Origin: Lentimicrobiaceae bacterium
Lineage (GTDB): Bacteria > Bacteroidota > Bacteroidia > Bacteroidales > JALOCA01
DNA: 64,000 bases
NCBI GenBank assembly: GCA_023227965.1
Contig: JALOCA010000014.1
Coordinates: forward strand, 6,798 to 70,797
Direction of reading: 5' to 3'
Shown here: piece by piece, positions 19,322-28,660 of the stretch
Layout: each line of letters opens with the position of its first letter
How positions within the stretch are numbered: position 1 is the first letter of the stretch
Notes under the pieces: generated by a model
The model's database searches: none
What the model was told of the DNA's origin: nothing
Seen by the model: the letters and a program-made list of their open reading frames with translations, nothing else
Made by a program: the position numbers and the translations under genes

Positions 19322-20029
19322 ATGGAACAGAAAAATATTCCGGAACTCAATATCCGTTTTGCTCAGGCAAGTCCGGAAGGAGTGATCCGGTATTTTAGCG
19401 ATGTTTATGCGGGGAAAGTTGCTTTTGCTTCCAGTTTGGGTGCCGAAGATCAGGTAATAATGCATCTGATTGCCACTTTGGACGTTCCAATTCACATATT
19501 TACTTTGGATACGGGCAGGTTGTTTGCCGAAACCTATGATTTGCTTCATAAAACTCAAAACCGTTATCGGCTTCCTATCAGGGTGTATTTTCCTGAAAAA
19601 AAAGAGGTGGAGGAAATGGTCAACCAAAAGGGAATCAATCTTTTTTATAATAGTCTTGCCAACAGGAAGCAATGCTGCAGGGTGAGAAAAATTGACCCTT
19701 TGCAACGTGCATTACAAGGAATGCAGGTCTGGATTTGTGGTTTAAGATGGCAACAAGGCATTACACGTACCAAAAACCAGATGGTTGAATGGGATGAACA
19801 GAATCAAATGCTGAAAGTAAACCCTTTGATACACTGGACGGACGAGCAATTGTGGGGTTTTATACGACAAAATAATATTCCGTACAATATTTTGCATGAT
19901 AAAGGATTTCCCAGTATTGGTTGTCAACCCTGTACCCGTAGTGTTGCTTTGGGTGAAGATTTGCGTTCGGGAAGATGGTGGTGGGAAAATCCTGAAAACC
20001 GCGAGTGCGGATTGCATAAAAAAGATTGA
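19322..20029 (+). CDS. cysH: CysH-family reductase of the APS-reductase type
   Basis: A 235-residue assimilatory sulfonucleotide reductase. The PP-loop-like ASSLGAEDQV starts near residue 36. The paired Cys118-Cys119 and C201-x2-C204 form the four-cysteine set that binds a [4Fe-4S] cluster, marking adenylyl-sulfate (APS) reductases rather than the cluster-free PAPS type. The catalytic cysteine is Cys229 in ECGLH near the C terminus. A substrate-loop motif DLRSGRWWWE is present. It would reduce APS to sulfite using thioredoxin. No ATP sulfurylase or sulfite reductase gene is adjacent. It ends shortly before a bidirectional terminator. Confidence 0.92.
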   Translation: MEQKNIPELNIRFAQASPEGVIRYFSDVYAGKVAFASSLGAEDQVIMHLIATLDVPIHIFTLDTGRLFAETYDLLHKTQNRYRLPIRVYFPEKKEVEEMVNQKGINLFYNSLANRKQCCRVRKIDPLQRALQGMQVWICGLRWQQGITRTKNQMVEWDEQNQMLKVNPLIHWTDEQLWGFIRQNNIPYNILHDKGFPSIGCQPCTRSVALGEDLRSGRWWWENPENRECGLHKKD

Positions 20030-20110
20030 TATTACACGGTAAAAAATTATGTTTAGTCAATTGAGCATCTGAAAATAAATTTACAAACAGTCGGAAATAT
20101 GCCAAAATAA

Positions 20111-20141
20111 AAATACCGTACACTTATTGGGTACGGTATTT
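20111..20141. terminator. Bidirectional terminator between cysH and tRNA-Arg
   Basis: An 11-base perfect inverted repeat (AAATACCGTAC / GTACGGTATTT) with a 9-base loop, flanked by A and T runs. It can end cysH (plus) and the tRNA (minus). Confidence 0.75.
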
Positions 20142-20154
20142 TTAAACTATTGGG

Positions 20155-20228
20155 TGACTCCGACAGGATTCAAACCTGTAACCTTCTGATCCGTAGTCAG
20201 ATGCTCTATTCAGTTGAGCCACGGAGCC
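20155..20228 (-). tRNA. tRNA-Arg (anticodon ACG)
   Basis: The minus strand folds into a full cloverleaf. The acceptor is GGCTCCG/CGGAGTC and the anticodon stem TCTGA/TCAGA encloses the loop CTACGGA (anticodon ACG). The T-arm ACAGG-TTTGAAT-CCTGT is present. CCA is not encoded. The A at position 34 would be deaminated to inosine. Confidence 0.95.
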
Positions 20229-20572
20229 TTTTTGCGGTTGCAAAGATAATATCTTTTTTTAATTCCGAAAAGTAAATTTAAAATTCATATAACCTGAGTT
20301 TGGCGTAAGGTTACAAACCATTCTTGTAATATTTCAGTATGTTACATTTCGTCGTAGGCGATGAATGTTAATAGAATGTTGATTTTTTATGAAAGATTTT
20401 CGGAGGGCATCAATTATTAATCCCCTAACGGAAAATTTATAAAAAACAAAAAATCCTTTCTATGGATATTAAAACCCTAACGGATTAATATCAAGTAGAT
20501 GTAAAACATATTTTATCCCGGGTTCAGGTTATTACCATCTGATTGTGAGGGCTAATCGGTTTGCAGTTTTTT
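20229..20572. other. Gene-free stretch
   Basis: 344 bases between tRNA-Arg and the amidohydrolase stop. It is AT-rich and holds two short copies of CCCTAACGG (about 20423 and 20472). No coding potential is seen; the tRNA promoter should be at its left end. Confidence 0.4.
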
Positions 20573-22219
20573 CTATTTTAGCGGATAAACTTCTTCGCCG
20601 TTACTGAATGTCATTATTATTTTTACATGTGGCAATGATGATTCGGGTAAGGTCATTATGTCGCCATCCAATACCACAAAATCAGCAGCTTTCCCAGATT
20701 CGAGGCTGCCTTTCTCCTTTTCTTCGAATGCACCTTTTGCAGCCCAGATAGTTATGGAACGTAATGCTTCTTCCCGTGTAAGTGCATTTTCGATTTGGAA
20801 GCCGCTTTCGGGTTTGCCATTCGTATTTTTACGGGATACTGCAGCATAAAAAGTCAGCAATGGGCTGATATTTTCGATGGGAAAGTCTGTTCCATTGATA
20901 ATCCATCCGTTTTGATTGAGCAATTTTTTATAGGCATAGGCATTTTTCAGCCGTTCTTCACCTAAACGTTGTCCCGCCCAAAACATGTCAGAAGTGGCGT
21001 GTGTGGCTTGTACCGAGGGAATTACCGAAAATTTTTCAAATACTGCAAAATCGGAAGGGCTTACTATTTGGGCATGTTCAATTCGCCATCGTAAATCATT
21101 TTGGCCTTTTAATAGTTTTCCGTAGATGCCAAGCATCAGGTTAACTGCAGAATCGCCGATGCAATGGGTGTTTACCTGAAATCCATTTTGATAAGCCAGC
21201 CTGCAAAATGTTTCTAATTTTTTAACCGGATTAGCTAAAATACCCGTTTTATCGTCGGCGTCGCTATAAGGATTTTTTAGCAATGCACCCATAGAGCCCA
21301 ATGCTCCATCGGCATATAATTTTACCGAAGCAATGTGCAAACGGTCGGTTTGGTATGTACCAACTTTTACATAAGTTTCAAAATTTTCTTCTGAAGGATT
21401 CAGCATGGCATACACTTTCATTTTCAAGACTCCCTGTTTCTGGAGTGAATCAATGATTGTAATTTCTCTTTTTTCGAGACCTGCATCGGCAACCGAAGTA
21501 AGCCCTACGGCAAAACAATTTTCCTGTGCCTTAACCAGCAATTGAGTAATAGATTCCACCGAAGGGCGCGGAACAGCATTCTTTGCTTTGTCAGCAGTGT
21601 TTTCGAGAAAAACGCCAGAAAGTTTTCCATCGTTCCAGACGGCTTCTTCTTTATTCATCAATGTATTTTCGTTAATGCCTGTCAGGCGCATAGCTTCTGA
21701 ATTCAACAAAACGGCATGCCCGTCAACACGGGAAAGTACCACCGGGATATCAGGAAAAGCTTCGTTGAGTAACTTATTATCGGGAAAGTTTTTATCAGCC
21801 CAAAGATTCTGATCCCACCCCATGCCGGTAAGCCATCCGTTAGGAAATTTTTTTTGGTGCTCTTTAAGCCTTTGCAGCATTTCGGTATAGGAAGCTACAC
21901 CAAACAGGTCGGCTTTTTGTAAATTAAGTCCGTAGTGGTAAAAATGGCAATGACCGTCGTAAAAACCCGGATATACTGTTTTCCCCTGAAGGTCAATACT
22001 TTTATTTGTTTTATACTTTCGGGTTATGGCTTTGGTGCTGCCGGTTTCTATTACTTTTCCATTTTTTACGGCAAGGCTTTCATGAAAGGAAAATTTTTTG
22101 TCAACAGTATATACTTTACCGTTGTAAAGAACAATATCAGCATATTGACGACTAACAATACAGGAGTTCAACATAAGCAACAGGATACAAATTAGTAAAC
22201 AAAAACGACGTAATATCAT
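20573..22219 (-). CDS. YtcJ-like amidohydrolase, predicted lipoprotein
   Basis: A 548-residue amidohydrolase of the YtcJ/exoenzyme-regulatory AepA type. The start at 22219 gives a lipoprotein signal with lipobox LNSC near residue 20; a longer start would add 11 residues. The metal-binding HCHF of strand 1 is near residue 90 (GFYDGHCHFYH). A lysine-containing VKLYADGALGS segment and later NTHCIGD and RIEHAQI motifs supply the remaining metal ligands, and NGTDFPIE carries the last Asp. Such enzymes hydrolyse amide or cyclic-amide bonds; the substrate is unknown. The lipobox suggests an envelope location. Confidence 0.85.
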   Translation of the reverse strand: MILRRFCLLICILLLMLNSCIVSRQYADIVLYNGKVYTVDKKFSFHESLAVKNGKVIETGSTKAITRKYKTNKSIDLQGKTVYPGFYDGHCHFYHYGLNLQKADLFGVASYTEMLQRLKEHQKKFPNGWLTGMGWDQNLWADKNFPDNKLLNEAFPDIPVVLSRVDGHAVLLNSEAMRLTGINENTLMNKEEAVWNDGKLSGVFLENTADKAKNAVPRPSVESITQLLVKAQENCFAVGLTSVADAGLEKREITIIDSLQKQGVLKMKVYAMLNPSEENFETYVKVGTYQTDRLHIASVKLYADGALGSMGALLKNPYSDADDKTGILANPVKKLETFCRLAYQNGFQVNTHCIGDSAVNLMLGIYGKLLKGQNDLRWRIEHAQIVSPSDFAVFEKFSVIPSVQATHATSDMFWAGQRLGEERLKNAYAYKKLLNQNGWIINGTDFPIENISPLLTFYAAVSRKNTNGKPESGFQIENALTREEALRSITIWAAKGAFEEKEKGSLESGKAADFVVLDGDIMTLPESSLPHVKIIMTFSNGEEVYPLK

Positions 22220-22324
22220 GGATTCAATTTTTACAAACGTACAAAAAACCATTTAAAAATATTTATGAACATTTACACTGTTGATATTTTTCAGAAAAAA
22301 AGAGGCAGTTTCAATTCCTTTTTA

Positions 22325-22332
22325 TACTTTTG
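22325..22332 (+). promoter_or_regulatory. Bacteroidota-type -7 element for the DUF6580 gene
   Basis: TACTTTTG matches TAnnTTTG and lies 32 bases before the start codon. Confidence 0.45.
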
Positions 22333-22364
22333 TCGTTTAGAACATAAATTTTATTATAAAAAAT

Positions 22365-22886
22365 ATGAACGGTAAAATTTTCACCCCTCGCTTTGTAGTA
22401 GTGATCAGTACTATATTTATTGCAGCTTTCTGGCGTTTGATACCCCATATGCCTAATTTTACACCTGTCGCAGCGATTGCTTTATTTGCAGGTGCCTATG
22501 TTCAGCGCAAAAGCCTTGCTTTTTTGATACCCATGCTTGCTTTACTTATCAGCGATGTGTTTTTAGGATTTCATGATACGATGTGGGCAGTGTATCTTTC
22601 ATTTGCTATTACCGTATCTCTCGGAATGGTAATCCGGAACAGGAAAAGTATTGTAAATATAGCGCTGGTTGCCGTATCTTCTTCGGTTTTGTTTTTTATC
22701 ATTACCAATTTTGCCGCATGGTTGAGTGGGATGATGCTTTACCCGATGAATTTCCAGGGGCTTATGCTTTGCTACGAAGCTGCCATACCCTTTTTCCGTA
22801 ACGAAATTGCAGGTACCCTTTTATATTCTACAGTATTATTCGGAAGTTTCTATTTTGTAGAAAAACGTTTGCCTGCCAGAGCTTAA
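22365..22886 (+). CDS. DUF6580 family membrane protein
   Basis: A 173-residue integral membrane protein with about five hydrophobic helices. The conserved FWRLIPHMPNFTPVAAIALF stretch near residues 23-42 and LISDVFLGFHDTMWAVY near 61-77 are hallmarks of a Bacteroidota family of putative transport proteins (DUF6580). The latter resembles ECF-transporter S components. The cargo is unknown. Single gene with its own promoter and terminator. Confidence 0.8.
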   Translation: MNGKIFTPRFVVVISTIFIAAFWRLIPHMPNFTPVAAIALFAGAYVQRKSLAFLIPMLALLISDVFLGFHDTMWAVYLSFAITVSLGMVIRNRKSIVNIALVAVSSSVLFFIITNFAAWLSGMMLYPMNFQGLMLCYEAAIPFFRNEIAGTLLYSTVLFGSFYFVEKRLPARA

Positions 22887-22905
22887 TACTGAACGAAACA
22901 GGATG

Positions 22906-22929
22906 AAAGCAGGGTTTTTTCCCTGCTTT
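22906..22929. terminator. Terminator after the DUF6580 gene
   Basis: A 9-base stem AAAGCAGGG/CCCTGCTTT with a six-T loop and a following T run. It also lies just downstream of the convergent GroES-like gene. Confidence 0.8.
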
Positions 22930-22943
22930 TTTTATGTCCGGGC

Positions 22944-23318
22944 TTATTCCTCGTATCGTTCGAGCAGCAAAATGGATTGTTGCGGAACGATAAAGTATTT
23001 TTCGTCGTTATAAACAATTTCGATGGCACCTTTTTGCAGGAAAATGGCAAGATCGCCTATTTTAGCCTGTAATGGGATGTAACGGATAGTTTCTTCCTTT
23101 GCCTTCCAGAGTTCATCGGTATCATCGCCGGGCAAGGAAACAGGATAACCCGGACCTGTTTTAATAATATAGCCCGATTGTATTTCTTCTTTTTCCTTAT
23201 AGCCGGGTGGCAGGTATAACCCTCCTTTCGATTTGTTTGCTAAAGATCTGGGCTTAATTAATACCCGGTCGCCCACTACAATTAATTGCCGTAACTGATT
23301 TTCTTTACTATTTTCCAT
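22944..23318 (-). CDS. GroES-like co-chaperone family protein
   Basis: A 124-residue protein of the Cpn10/GroES fold. VVGDRVLIKPR near residue 15 and GGLYLPPG near 36 match the first strands and the mobile-loop region of GroES. A GDLAIFLQKGAIEIVYNDEK segment and a final IVPQQSILLLE complete the fold. It is longer than true GroES (about 95) because of an insertion at about 60-85, and no groEL is adjacent. It is therefore probably a specialised GroES-like protein rather than the main co-chaperonin. Confidence 0.75.
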   Translation of the reverse strand: MENSKENQLRQLIVVGDRVLIKPRSLANKSKGGLYLPPGYKEKEEIQSGYIIKTGPGYPVSLPGDDTDELWKAKEETIRYIPLQAKIGDLAIFLQKGAIEIVYNDEKYFIVPQQSILLLERYEE

Positions 23319-23835
23319 AAATTTAAAAAGACAAATTTACAATATCATTTTATTATTAAGCAACGTAAAACAAATGTATGGATTTTTACAAATCAAATTA
23401 TTATTTTACCCTCATTTAATCCATAGAGGCTTTGCAATTGATTTGCAGGGAATGGTAACAATACAAATCGTTTGCTTTGCAAGACAACAGCTTTGGGGTA
23501 CTGGTACAAACATAGTTGGCTGATGCCCTGTTAAAGTAGGGGGCAAAGCTGTAAAGGCACAAAGTATTCATAACAATTTTAAAATAGATGAAACTATGTA
23601 TTGCTATTTACATTACCTGGGTCAGGTATAGTATTCATCTTCCAAATTATTTACTCATATCTGAACGGAAAGCCTATCTATAAAATGAATTTTTTTCTGT
23701 TAATTCCGTAACGAGTATTCTGTATAGTGATGCCGGTTTTCATAGATAATTTTTTACCTTTGTAGGGAATTTTTTTGTTATTTCTGCGTTAATGTAATAT
23801 TTGTCAGCAAATTATTTTATTACTCCGATTAACTT
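23319..23835. other. Gene-free stretch upstream of mutL
   Basis: 517 bases between the divergent GroES-like and mutL genes. It is AT-rich and has no open frame with coding character. Apart from a promoter element near its right end, nothing recognisable. Confidence 0.4.
23755..23762 (+). promoter_or_regulatory. Bacteroidota-type -7 element for mutL
   Basis: TACCTTTG matches TAnnTTTG; the mutL start follows 73 bases downstream. Confidence 0.45.
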
Positions 23836-25647
23836 ATGCACGATATCATCCGATTACTGCCCGATTCGGTAGCCAACCAGATAGCTGCAGGCGAAGTGAT
23901 CCAGCGCCCGGCTTCTGCCGTGAAGGAATTACTCGAAAACGCCATTGATGCCGGAGCTACAGAAGTTCAACTGAATATTAAGGATGCAGGAAAAACGCTA
24001 ATTCAGGTGGTGGACAACGGCTGTGGAATGTCGGTTTCGGATGCCCGGATGAGTTTTGAACGCCATGCCACTTCAAAAATACGGGAAGCCAATGATTTGT
24101 TTGCCATACGTACTATGGGCTTCCGGGGCGAGGCGCTAGCTTCGGTTGCGGCTATTGCCCAGGTTGAGTTGAAAACGAAAAGAGCAGAAGACGAATTGGG
24201 CACACGTATTGAAGTAGAGGGTTCGGTGGTTAAAGATCAGCAGCCTTGTGTATGCCAGGATGGCACAGTTTTATCAGTTAAGAATTTATTTTTTAACGTG
24301 CCTGCCCGCAGGGTGTTCCTTAAATCACTTCTTGCCGAAACCAACCATATCCTCGACGAATTCTACAGGGTAGCCATTGCCCGGAACGAAATCGCTTTCT
24401 CATTTTTCCATAATGAAAAAAACGTTTTTTCTCTTTCAAAATCGTCGTTGAAACAACGAATTGTTGCACTTATGGGCAATACTTATAACGAAAGATTGAT
24501 CCCTGTTGAATCGTCCACTTCGGCTATTACCATCGGTGGTTTTATCGGGAAACCCGAATTTGCCCGGAAAACACGGGGTGAACAATTCTTTTTTGTAAAC
24601 AGGAGGTTTATCAAACATGCTTACCTCCATCATTCGGTTGAAAATGCCTTCCTCGAACTACTTCCGCATAATACTTACCCTTCTTATTTCCTTTTTATTG
24701 AAGTTGACCCCAAAACGATTGACATCAATATTCATCCCACTAAGACAGAGGTAAATTTTCAGGACAGTAAAATAGTATATGCTGTTTTGCAATCAGCAGT
24801 GAAACAAGCTCTCGGCAAATACAGCCTTACTCCGTCCCTTGATTTTGAAACCGAAAGAAGTCTTGATATTCCGCCTCTTGTCGGGGGACAAATGCCCAAA
24901 CCTCCCACAATAACGATAAACCCTGATTACAATCCTTTTGGAAATATCCGGCAGGGATTTGAAAGAAATTTTACCCATAACCGTGATATAGAGAAACTTT
25001 TTTCGGCTGGCTCCTCGAAAGATATTCCTCCCTCAGTGCAGCAAAACATGACGGTAGAATGGGATGAAGATACAGAAATACAGCAAAATAAAGCAATATT
25101 TTCGATACAAAAGCGCTATATTGTTTGCAATATTAAATCAGGATTAATGATTATTGATTTGCAAAAAGCCCGGGAACGCATACTGTTCGACCGCCTAATG
25201 TCGGAAATGGAAAATAATCAGGAAAGTGCACAACAATTGCTGTTTCCGCATACGGTACATCTCACGGGTACTGATGCAGAGGTACTTCTATCTTTGTTAC
25301 CTCAACTGCAGAACATTGGCTTCGAGATAAGCCAGTTTGGAAAAAATACATTTATTGTAAATGGAGTTCCTGCCAGCATGTCAGAATTCGATATTCAGTT
25401 GCTCCTTGAAGATATGGTTGAAAATTTTAACAAGCAGAAAACCGACCTTACCATTGATAAAAAAACTAACCTTGCTTTTTCGATTGCAAAAAGTTTAACA
25501 TCAAAACTACCACAAAATTTACCCGAAAAAGCCATGCAAACATTAATTGATCAGTTGTTTGCTTCAAGCATTCCCCATACTTCACCTTCAGGGAAACCTA
25601 CACTTACAATAATTAATTTTGAAGAAATAAGTTCAAGGTTTAAATAA
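23836..25647 (+). CDS. mutL: DNA mismatch repair protein MutL
   Basis: A 603-residue GHKL ATPase that couples MutS mismatch recognition to strand removal. Residues 1-330 hold the ATPase and transducer domains: motif I ELLENAIDAGA, motif II DNGCGM, motif III TMGFRGEAL, and DINIHPTKTEV. The C-terminal dimerisation domain begins near 425. The metal-dependent endonuclease motif DQHAxxE seen in many MutL proteins is degenerate here (DLQKARE), and the late C-P-x-G-R-P motif reads SPSGKP, so nicking activity is doubtful. It starts an apparent transcription unit with two rhomboids and an EEP-fold protein. Confidence 0.95.
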   Translation: MHDIIRLLPDSVANQIAAGEVIQRPASAVKELLENAIDAGATEVQLNIKDAGKTLIQVVDNGCGMSVSDARMSFERHATSKIREANDLFAIRTMGFRGEALASVAAIAQVELKTKRAEDELGTRIEVEGSVVKDQQPCVCQDGTVLSVKNLFFNVPARRVFLKSLLAETNHILDEFYRVAIARNEIAFSFFHNEKNVFSLSKSSLKQRIVALMGNTYNERLIPVESSTSAITIGGFIGKPEFARKTRGEQFFFVNRRFIKHAYLHHSVENAFLELLPHNTYPSYFLFIEVDPKTIDINIHPTKTEVNFQDSKIVYAVLQSAVKQALGKYSLTPSLDFETERSLDIPPLVGGQMPKPPTITINPDYNPFGNIRQGFERNFTHNRDIEKLFSAGSSKDIPPSVQQNMTVEWDEDTEIQQNKAIFSIQKRYIVCNIKSGLMIIDLQKARERILFDRLMSEMENNQESAQQLLFPHTVHLTGTDAEVLLSLLPQLQNIGFEISQFGKNTFIVNGVPASMSEFDIQLLLEDMVENFNKQKTDLTIDKKTNLAFSIAKSLTSKLPQNLPEKAMQTLIDQLFASSIPHTSPSGKPTLTIINFEEISSRFK

Positions 25648-25698
25648 TTTGTATGATATTTGATAAGATAAAAATTAATATAAATAAGAATAAAAAAG

Positions 25699-26553
25699 AT
25701 GGATCAATATAGTCCGACAGGATTCAGGATTCTCCCCCCCGTAGTAAAAAATTTACTGATAGCCAATATCGTATTTTTTTTGGCAACTATTATTTCCGAC
25801 CAGCTTTTTCGTACTGACCTTACCGATTTTCTGGGGTTACATTATTTTCAGGCAGAAAAATTTCGCCCTTACCAGTTCATTACTTACATGTTTATGCACG
25901 GTGGTTTTGCGCATATTTTCTTTAATATGTTTGCTTTATGGATGTTTGGAAATGCTTTGGAAAATATTTGGGGTCCTAAACGGTTCCTGATCTATTATTT
26001 GGTAACAGGTGTGGGTGCAGCACTTACCCATTACATTATCCTTTATTTTCAAATAGAACCCGACCTAAGGCTAATGAATGCTTTTATTGCAAATCCTGAT
26101 ACCGGAAATCTTGCAGCATTAATTAGCAATCATCAATTTCAGATAAGTGCCTATTCGGGCGAAATCGTTAACCAGTTTGAAAGTTTTCGTAGTAATGTTA
26201 AAATTCTTCAGTTCGATCCCACTAATCATGCTGCCTTGCAAGGTGTAATAAATTTTGTAACAGAGTATAAGGAATATTACCTCAATATGCCAAATGTGGT
26301 AGGAGCTTCGGGGGCAGTTTTCGGATTGTTGCTTGCTTTTGGAATGTTGTTTCCCAATTCAACAATTTACATTTATTTTGCAATACCTATAAAGGCAAAA
26401 TGGTTTGTAATTCTTTACGGTGCCATCGAATTATACATGGGAATTTCTGGAAGTCAATCCAATGTTGCCCATTTTGCACATCTTGGAGGTATGATTTTTG
26501 GTTTCTTTCTTATTTTATACTGGAATAAAAAAATAAACAGGAATAATTATTGA
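25699..26553 (+). CDS. Rhomboid family intramembrane serine protease (first copy)
   Basis: A 284-residue six-helix rhomboid. HGGFAHIFFNM near residue 72 holds the conserved His/Asn of helix 2. GASGAVFG near 205 carries the nucleophile Ser, and AHFAHLGGM near 255 carries the catalytic His, so it should be active. An approximately 80-residue loop between helices 3 and 4 (about 115-195) is longer than in simple bacterial rhomboids. It is 51 bases after mutL and the next rhomboid begins 2 bases after its stop. Confidence 0.9.
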   Translation: MDQYSPTGFRILPPVVKNLLIANIVFFLATIISDQLFRTDLTDFLGLHYFQAEKFRPYQFITYMFMHGGFAHIFFNMFALWMFGNALENIWGPKRFLIYYLVTGVGAALTHYIILYFQIEPDLRLMNAFIANPDTGNLAALISNHQFQISAYSGEIVNQFESFRSNVKILQFDPTNHAALQGVINFVTEYKEYYLNMPNVVGASGAVFGLLLAFGMLFPNSTIYIYFAIPIKAKWFVILYGAIELYMGISGSQSNVAHFAHLGGMIFGFFLILYWNKKINRNNY

Positions 26554-26555
26554 TT

Positions 26556-27485
26556 ATGCAATACCCAACGAATAATCCCTTTGCAGATGTAAAGCTGTTT
26601 TTTAGCAGAAAATCAGTGCTCTCTCAATTGATTATCGTTAATGTAGGCGTTTATGTATTGGTTAGTATTGTTTCACTTTTTTTCTTTCTTTTTCAAATAA
26701 ATCCTGAGGCAACCGGCGTTTCCGGTATTACCAAACTGGTTTACTGGCTTGCAGTTCCTGCTGATATACATTCTATAATAGCCAAACCTTGGACGCTGAT
26801 TACTTACATGTTTCTTCACGAAAATTTTCTGCATTTATTTTTTAATATGATTGTTCTCTATTTTAGCGGAAAAATATTTCTGGAGTATCTTAGTGAAAGA
26901 CAACTGTTGGGAGTTTATATCTTTGGGGGCATAGCTGGTGCATTGGTGTACATAGTGTCATACAATGTGTTCCCGGTTTTCAGCCCTGTATTGCCGGTTT
27001 CTGTTGCCCTGGGAGCTTCCGCTTCCGTCTTATCCATATTGGTGGCTATTGCAGCGTATGTACCCCAATACAATGTACAACTGATTATTTTTGGTAGAGT
27101 TAAACTGAAATATTTAGCTATTGCATTTGTAGTCATTGATTTACTCAGTATTGAACGGGAAAATCCAGGAGGACATATTGCCCATCTCGGGGGTGCTTTG
27201 TGGGGAATTGTTTATATTTACTTTTTTCTGCAAAAACCGTTTATGAGTAAGGTACCTTCGTTTTCCTTGAATAAATATTGGAACAAAGTATTTACAAAGA
27301 AATCGAAGTTAAAAAAAGTTTATTCCGGTACACGTCCTGTTACTGATGAAGAATACAATGCACGAAGGGCTGCTAATCAGAAGAAAATGGATAAAGTACT
27401 GGATAAAATTTCGAAATCAGGATATAACAGTTTAACCACGGAAGAAAAAGAGTTTTTATTCTGGTCGAGCAACGGAAAACGATAA
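26556..27485 (+). CDS. Rhomboid family intramembrane serine protease (second copy)
   Basis: A 309-residue rhomboid. HENFLHLFFNM near residue 90 corresponds to helix 2. GASASVLS near 158 holds the nucleophile Ser, with Ala replacing the last Gly of GASG, and GHIAHLGG near 210 holds the His. A basic, cytosolic C-terminal tail of about 75 residues follows the last helix. I start it at the ATG at 26556; a TTG at 26550 overlapping the previous stop is possible. It is directly coupled to the first rhomboid. Confidence 0.88.
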   Translation: MQYPTNNPFADVKLFFSRKSVLSQLIIVNVGVYVLVSIVSLFFFLFQINPEATGVSGITKLVYWLAVPADIHSIIAKPWTLITYMFLHENFLHLFFNMIVLYFSGKIFLEYLSERQLLGVYIFGGIAGALVYIVSYNVFPVFSPVLPVSVALGASASVLSILVAIAAYVPQYNVQLIIFGRVKLKYLAIAFVVIDLLSIERENPGGHIAHLGGALWGIVYIYFFLQKPFMSKVPSFSLNKYWNKVFTKKSKLKKVYSGTRPVTDEEYNARRAANQKKMDKVLDKISKSGYNSLTTEEKEFLFWSSNGKR

Positions 27486-27520
27486 AAAAAACTATTCACA
27501 TAACTTGGTGAAAGAATAGT

Positions 27521-28660
27521 ATGAAAAAGAAGAAAAAATTAAGTTTTATAGGAAAAATATTTCTTTTTTTTAATCTTATCGTAATAGTTTTATTATTATT
27601 ATCATATACTGCAAGTTGGATTCCTCCCGACAGGTGGTGGGCTTTTTCTTTTTTAGGAATTGCCTACCCGGTATTTTTTGTTATCAACGTCGTATTTGTT
27701 GTAATATGGTTGATTACCAGTAGAAAAAAATATTTTCTTCTTTCACTTTTTGCATTACTTTTGGGTTGGAACCATATCCGGTCGTACGTCAGTTTTCATA
27801 GTAAAACTCCTGAAGAAACCATAAGCCCCCGCTTAAAAATTATGTCGTTCAATGTTCGTATGTTTGACCTTTATAATTGGGAAAATCAAAAAAACATTTA
27901 TACCCGTAACAGTATTTTTGATCTTATTAAAAAGAAAGACCCTGATATTTTATGCATCCAGGAATTTTTTTCCGATTCTGATAAGAAACGTAATTTCAAT
28001 ACCCTTGACACTCTTGTTAAATTGCAGAGGGCTAAATATGCCCATGTGGATTATTTTAAAAATTTTAACCGATTAGAGCATTGGGGCATGGTAACCTTCA
28101 GCGCTTACCCCATTATAAAAATGGATCGTTTCCAATTTTGCAACAGCGAGAATAACTATATGATATACACTGATATATTGTACATGGGTGATACACTACG
28201 TGTTTTTAATATCCATTTTGAATCTATCAGGTTGGGGAAAGAGGATTTGCTATTTGTTGAAGATGTTACTGGTAATACTGCAGAAAAACAAGATATTACA
28301 TTTGGAACAAAAAAAATATACTGGAAGCTGAAAGCTGCTTTTCAAAAAAGGGCGAAACAGGCGAGAGAAGCTGTAGAACTTATCAAAAAATCACCCCATC
28401 CTGTACTTGTTTGTGGCGATTTTAACGATACTCCTTCTTCTTATGTTTATCATCAAATGACTCAACAGCTTAATGATGCTTTTGTTACTAGTGGAAATGG
28501 ATTGGGAAAAACCTATGCGGGAAATATTCCTTCATTCAGAATAGATTACATATTATACGACAATCATTTTAACGCTTATAATTTTCAGATCATTAAAAAA
28601 AAGTTTTCTGATCATTTTCCCGTCAGTTGTGTTTTACAACCTAAAATGGAAATTAAATAA
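27521..28660 (+). CDS. Endonuclease/exonuclease/phosphatase-fold protein, membrane-anchored
   Basis: A 379-residue protein. Two or three membrane helices occupy residues 10-90. The EEP-fold domain follows: MSFNVRMFDLYNW near 108, DILCIQEFF near 145 (metal-binding Glu), CGDFNDTPSS near 300 (catalytic Asp/Asn) and SDHFPV near 365 (catalytic Asp-His). All active-site residues are present. Related proteins cleave phosphodiesters in nucleic acids or phosphoinositide-like substrates; the true substrate is unknown. It follows the rhomboids by 35 bases. Its end overlaps the convergent phosphatase gene by 8 bases. Confidence 0.85.
   Translation: MKKKKKLSFIGKIFLFFNLIVIVLLLLSYTASWIPPDRWWAFSFLGIAYPVFFVINVVFVVIWLITSRKKYFLLSLFALLLGWNHIRSYVSFHSKTPEETISPRLKIMSFNVRMFDLYNWENQKNIYTRNSIFDLIKKKDPDILCIQEFFSDSDKKRNFNTLDTLVKLQRAKYAHVDYFKNFNRLEHWGMVTFSAYPIIKMDRFQFCNSENNYMIYTDILYMGDTLRVFNIHFESIRLGKEDLLFVEDVTGNTAEKQDITFGTKKIYWKLKAAFQKRAKQAREAVELIKKSPHPVLVCGDFNDTPSSYVYHQMTQQLNDAFVTSGNGLGKTYAGNIPSFRIDYILYDNHFNAYNFQIIKKKFSDHFPVSCVLQPKMEIK

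Noticed and set aside
23319..23835. Search for a riboswitch or small RNA upstream of mutL
   Set aside because: No conserved riboswitch core or strong stem-loop set could be recognised by eye.
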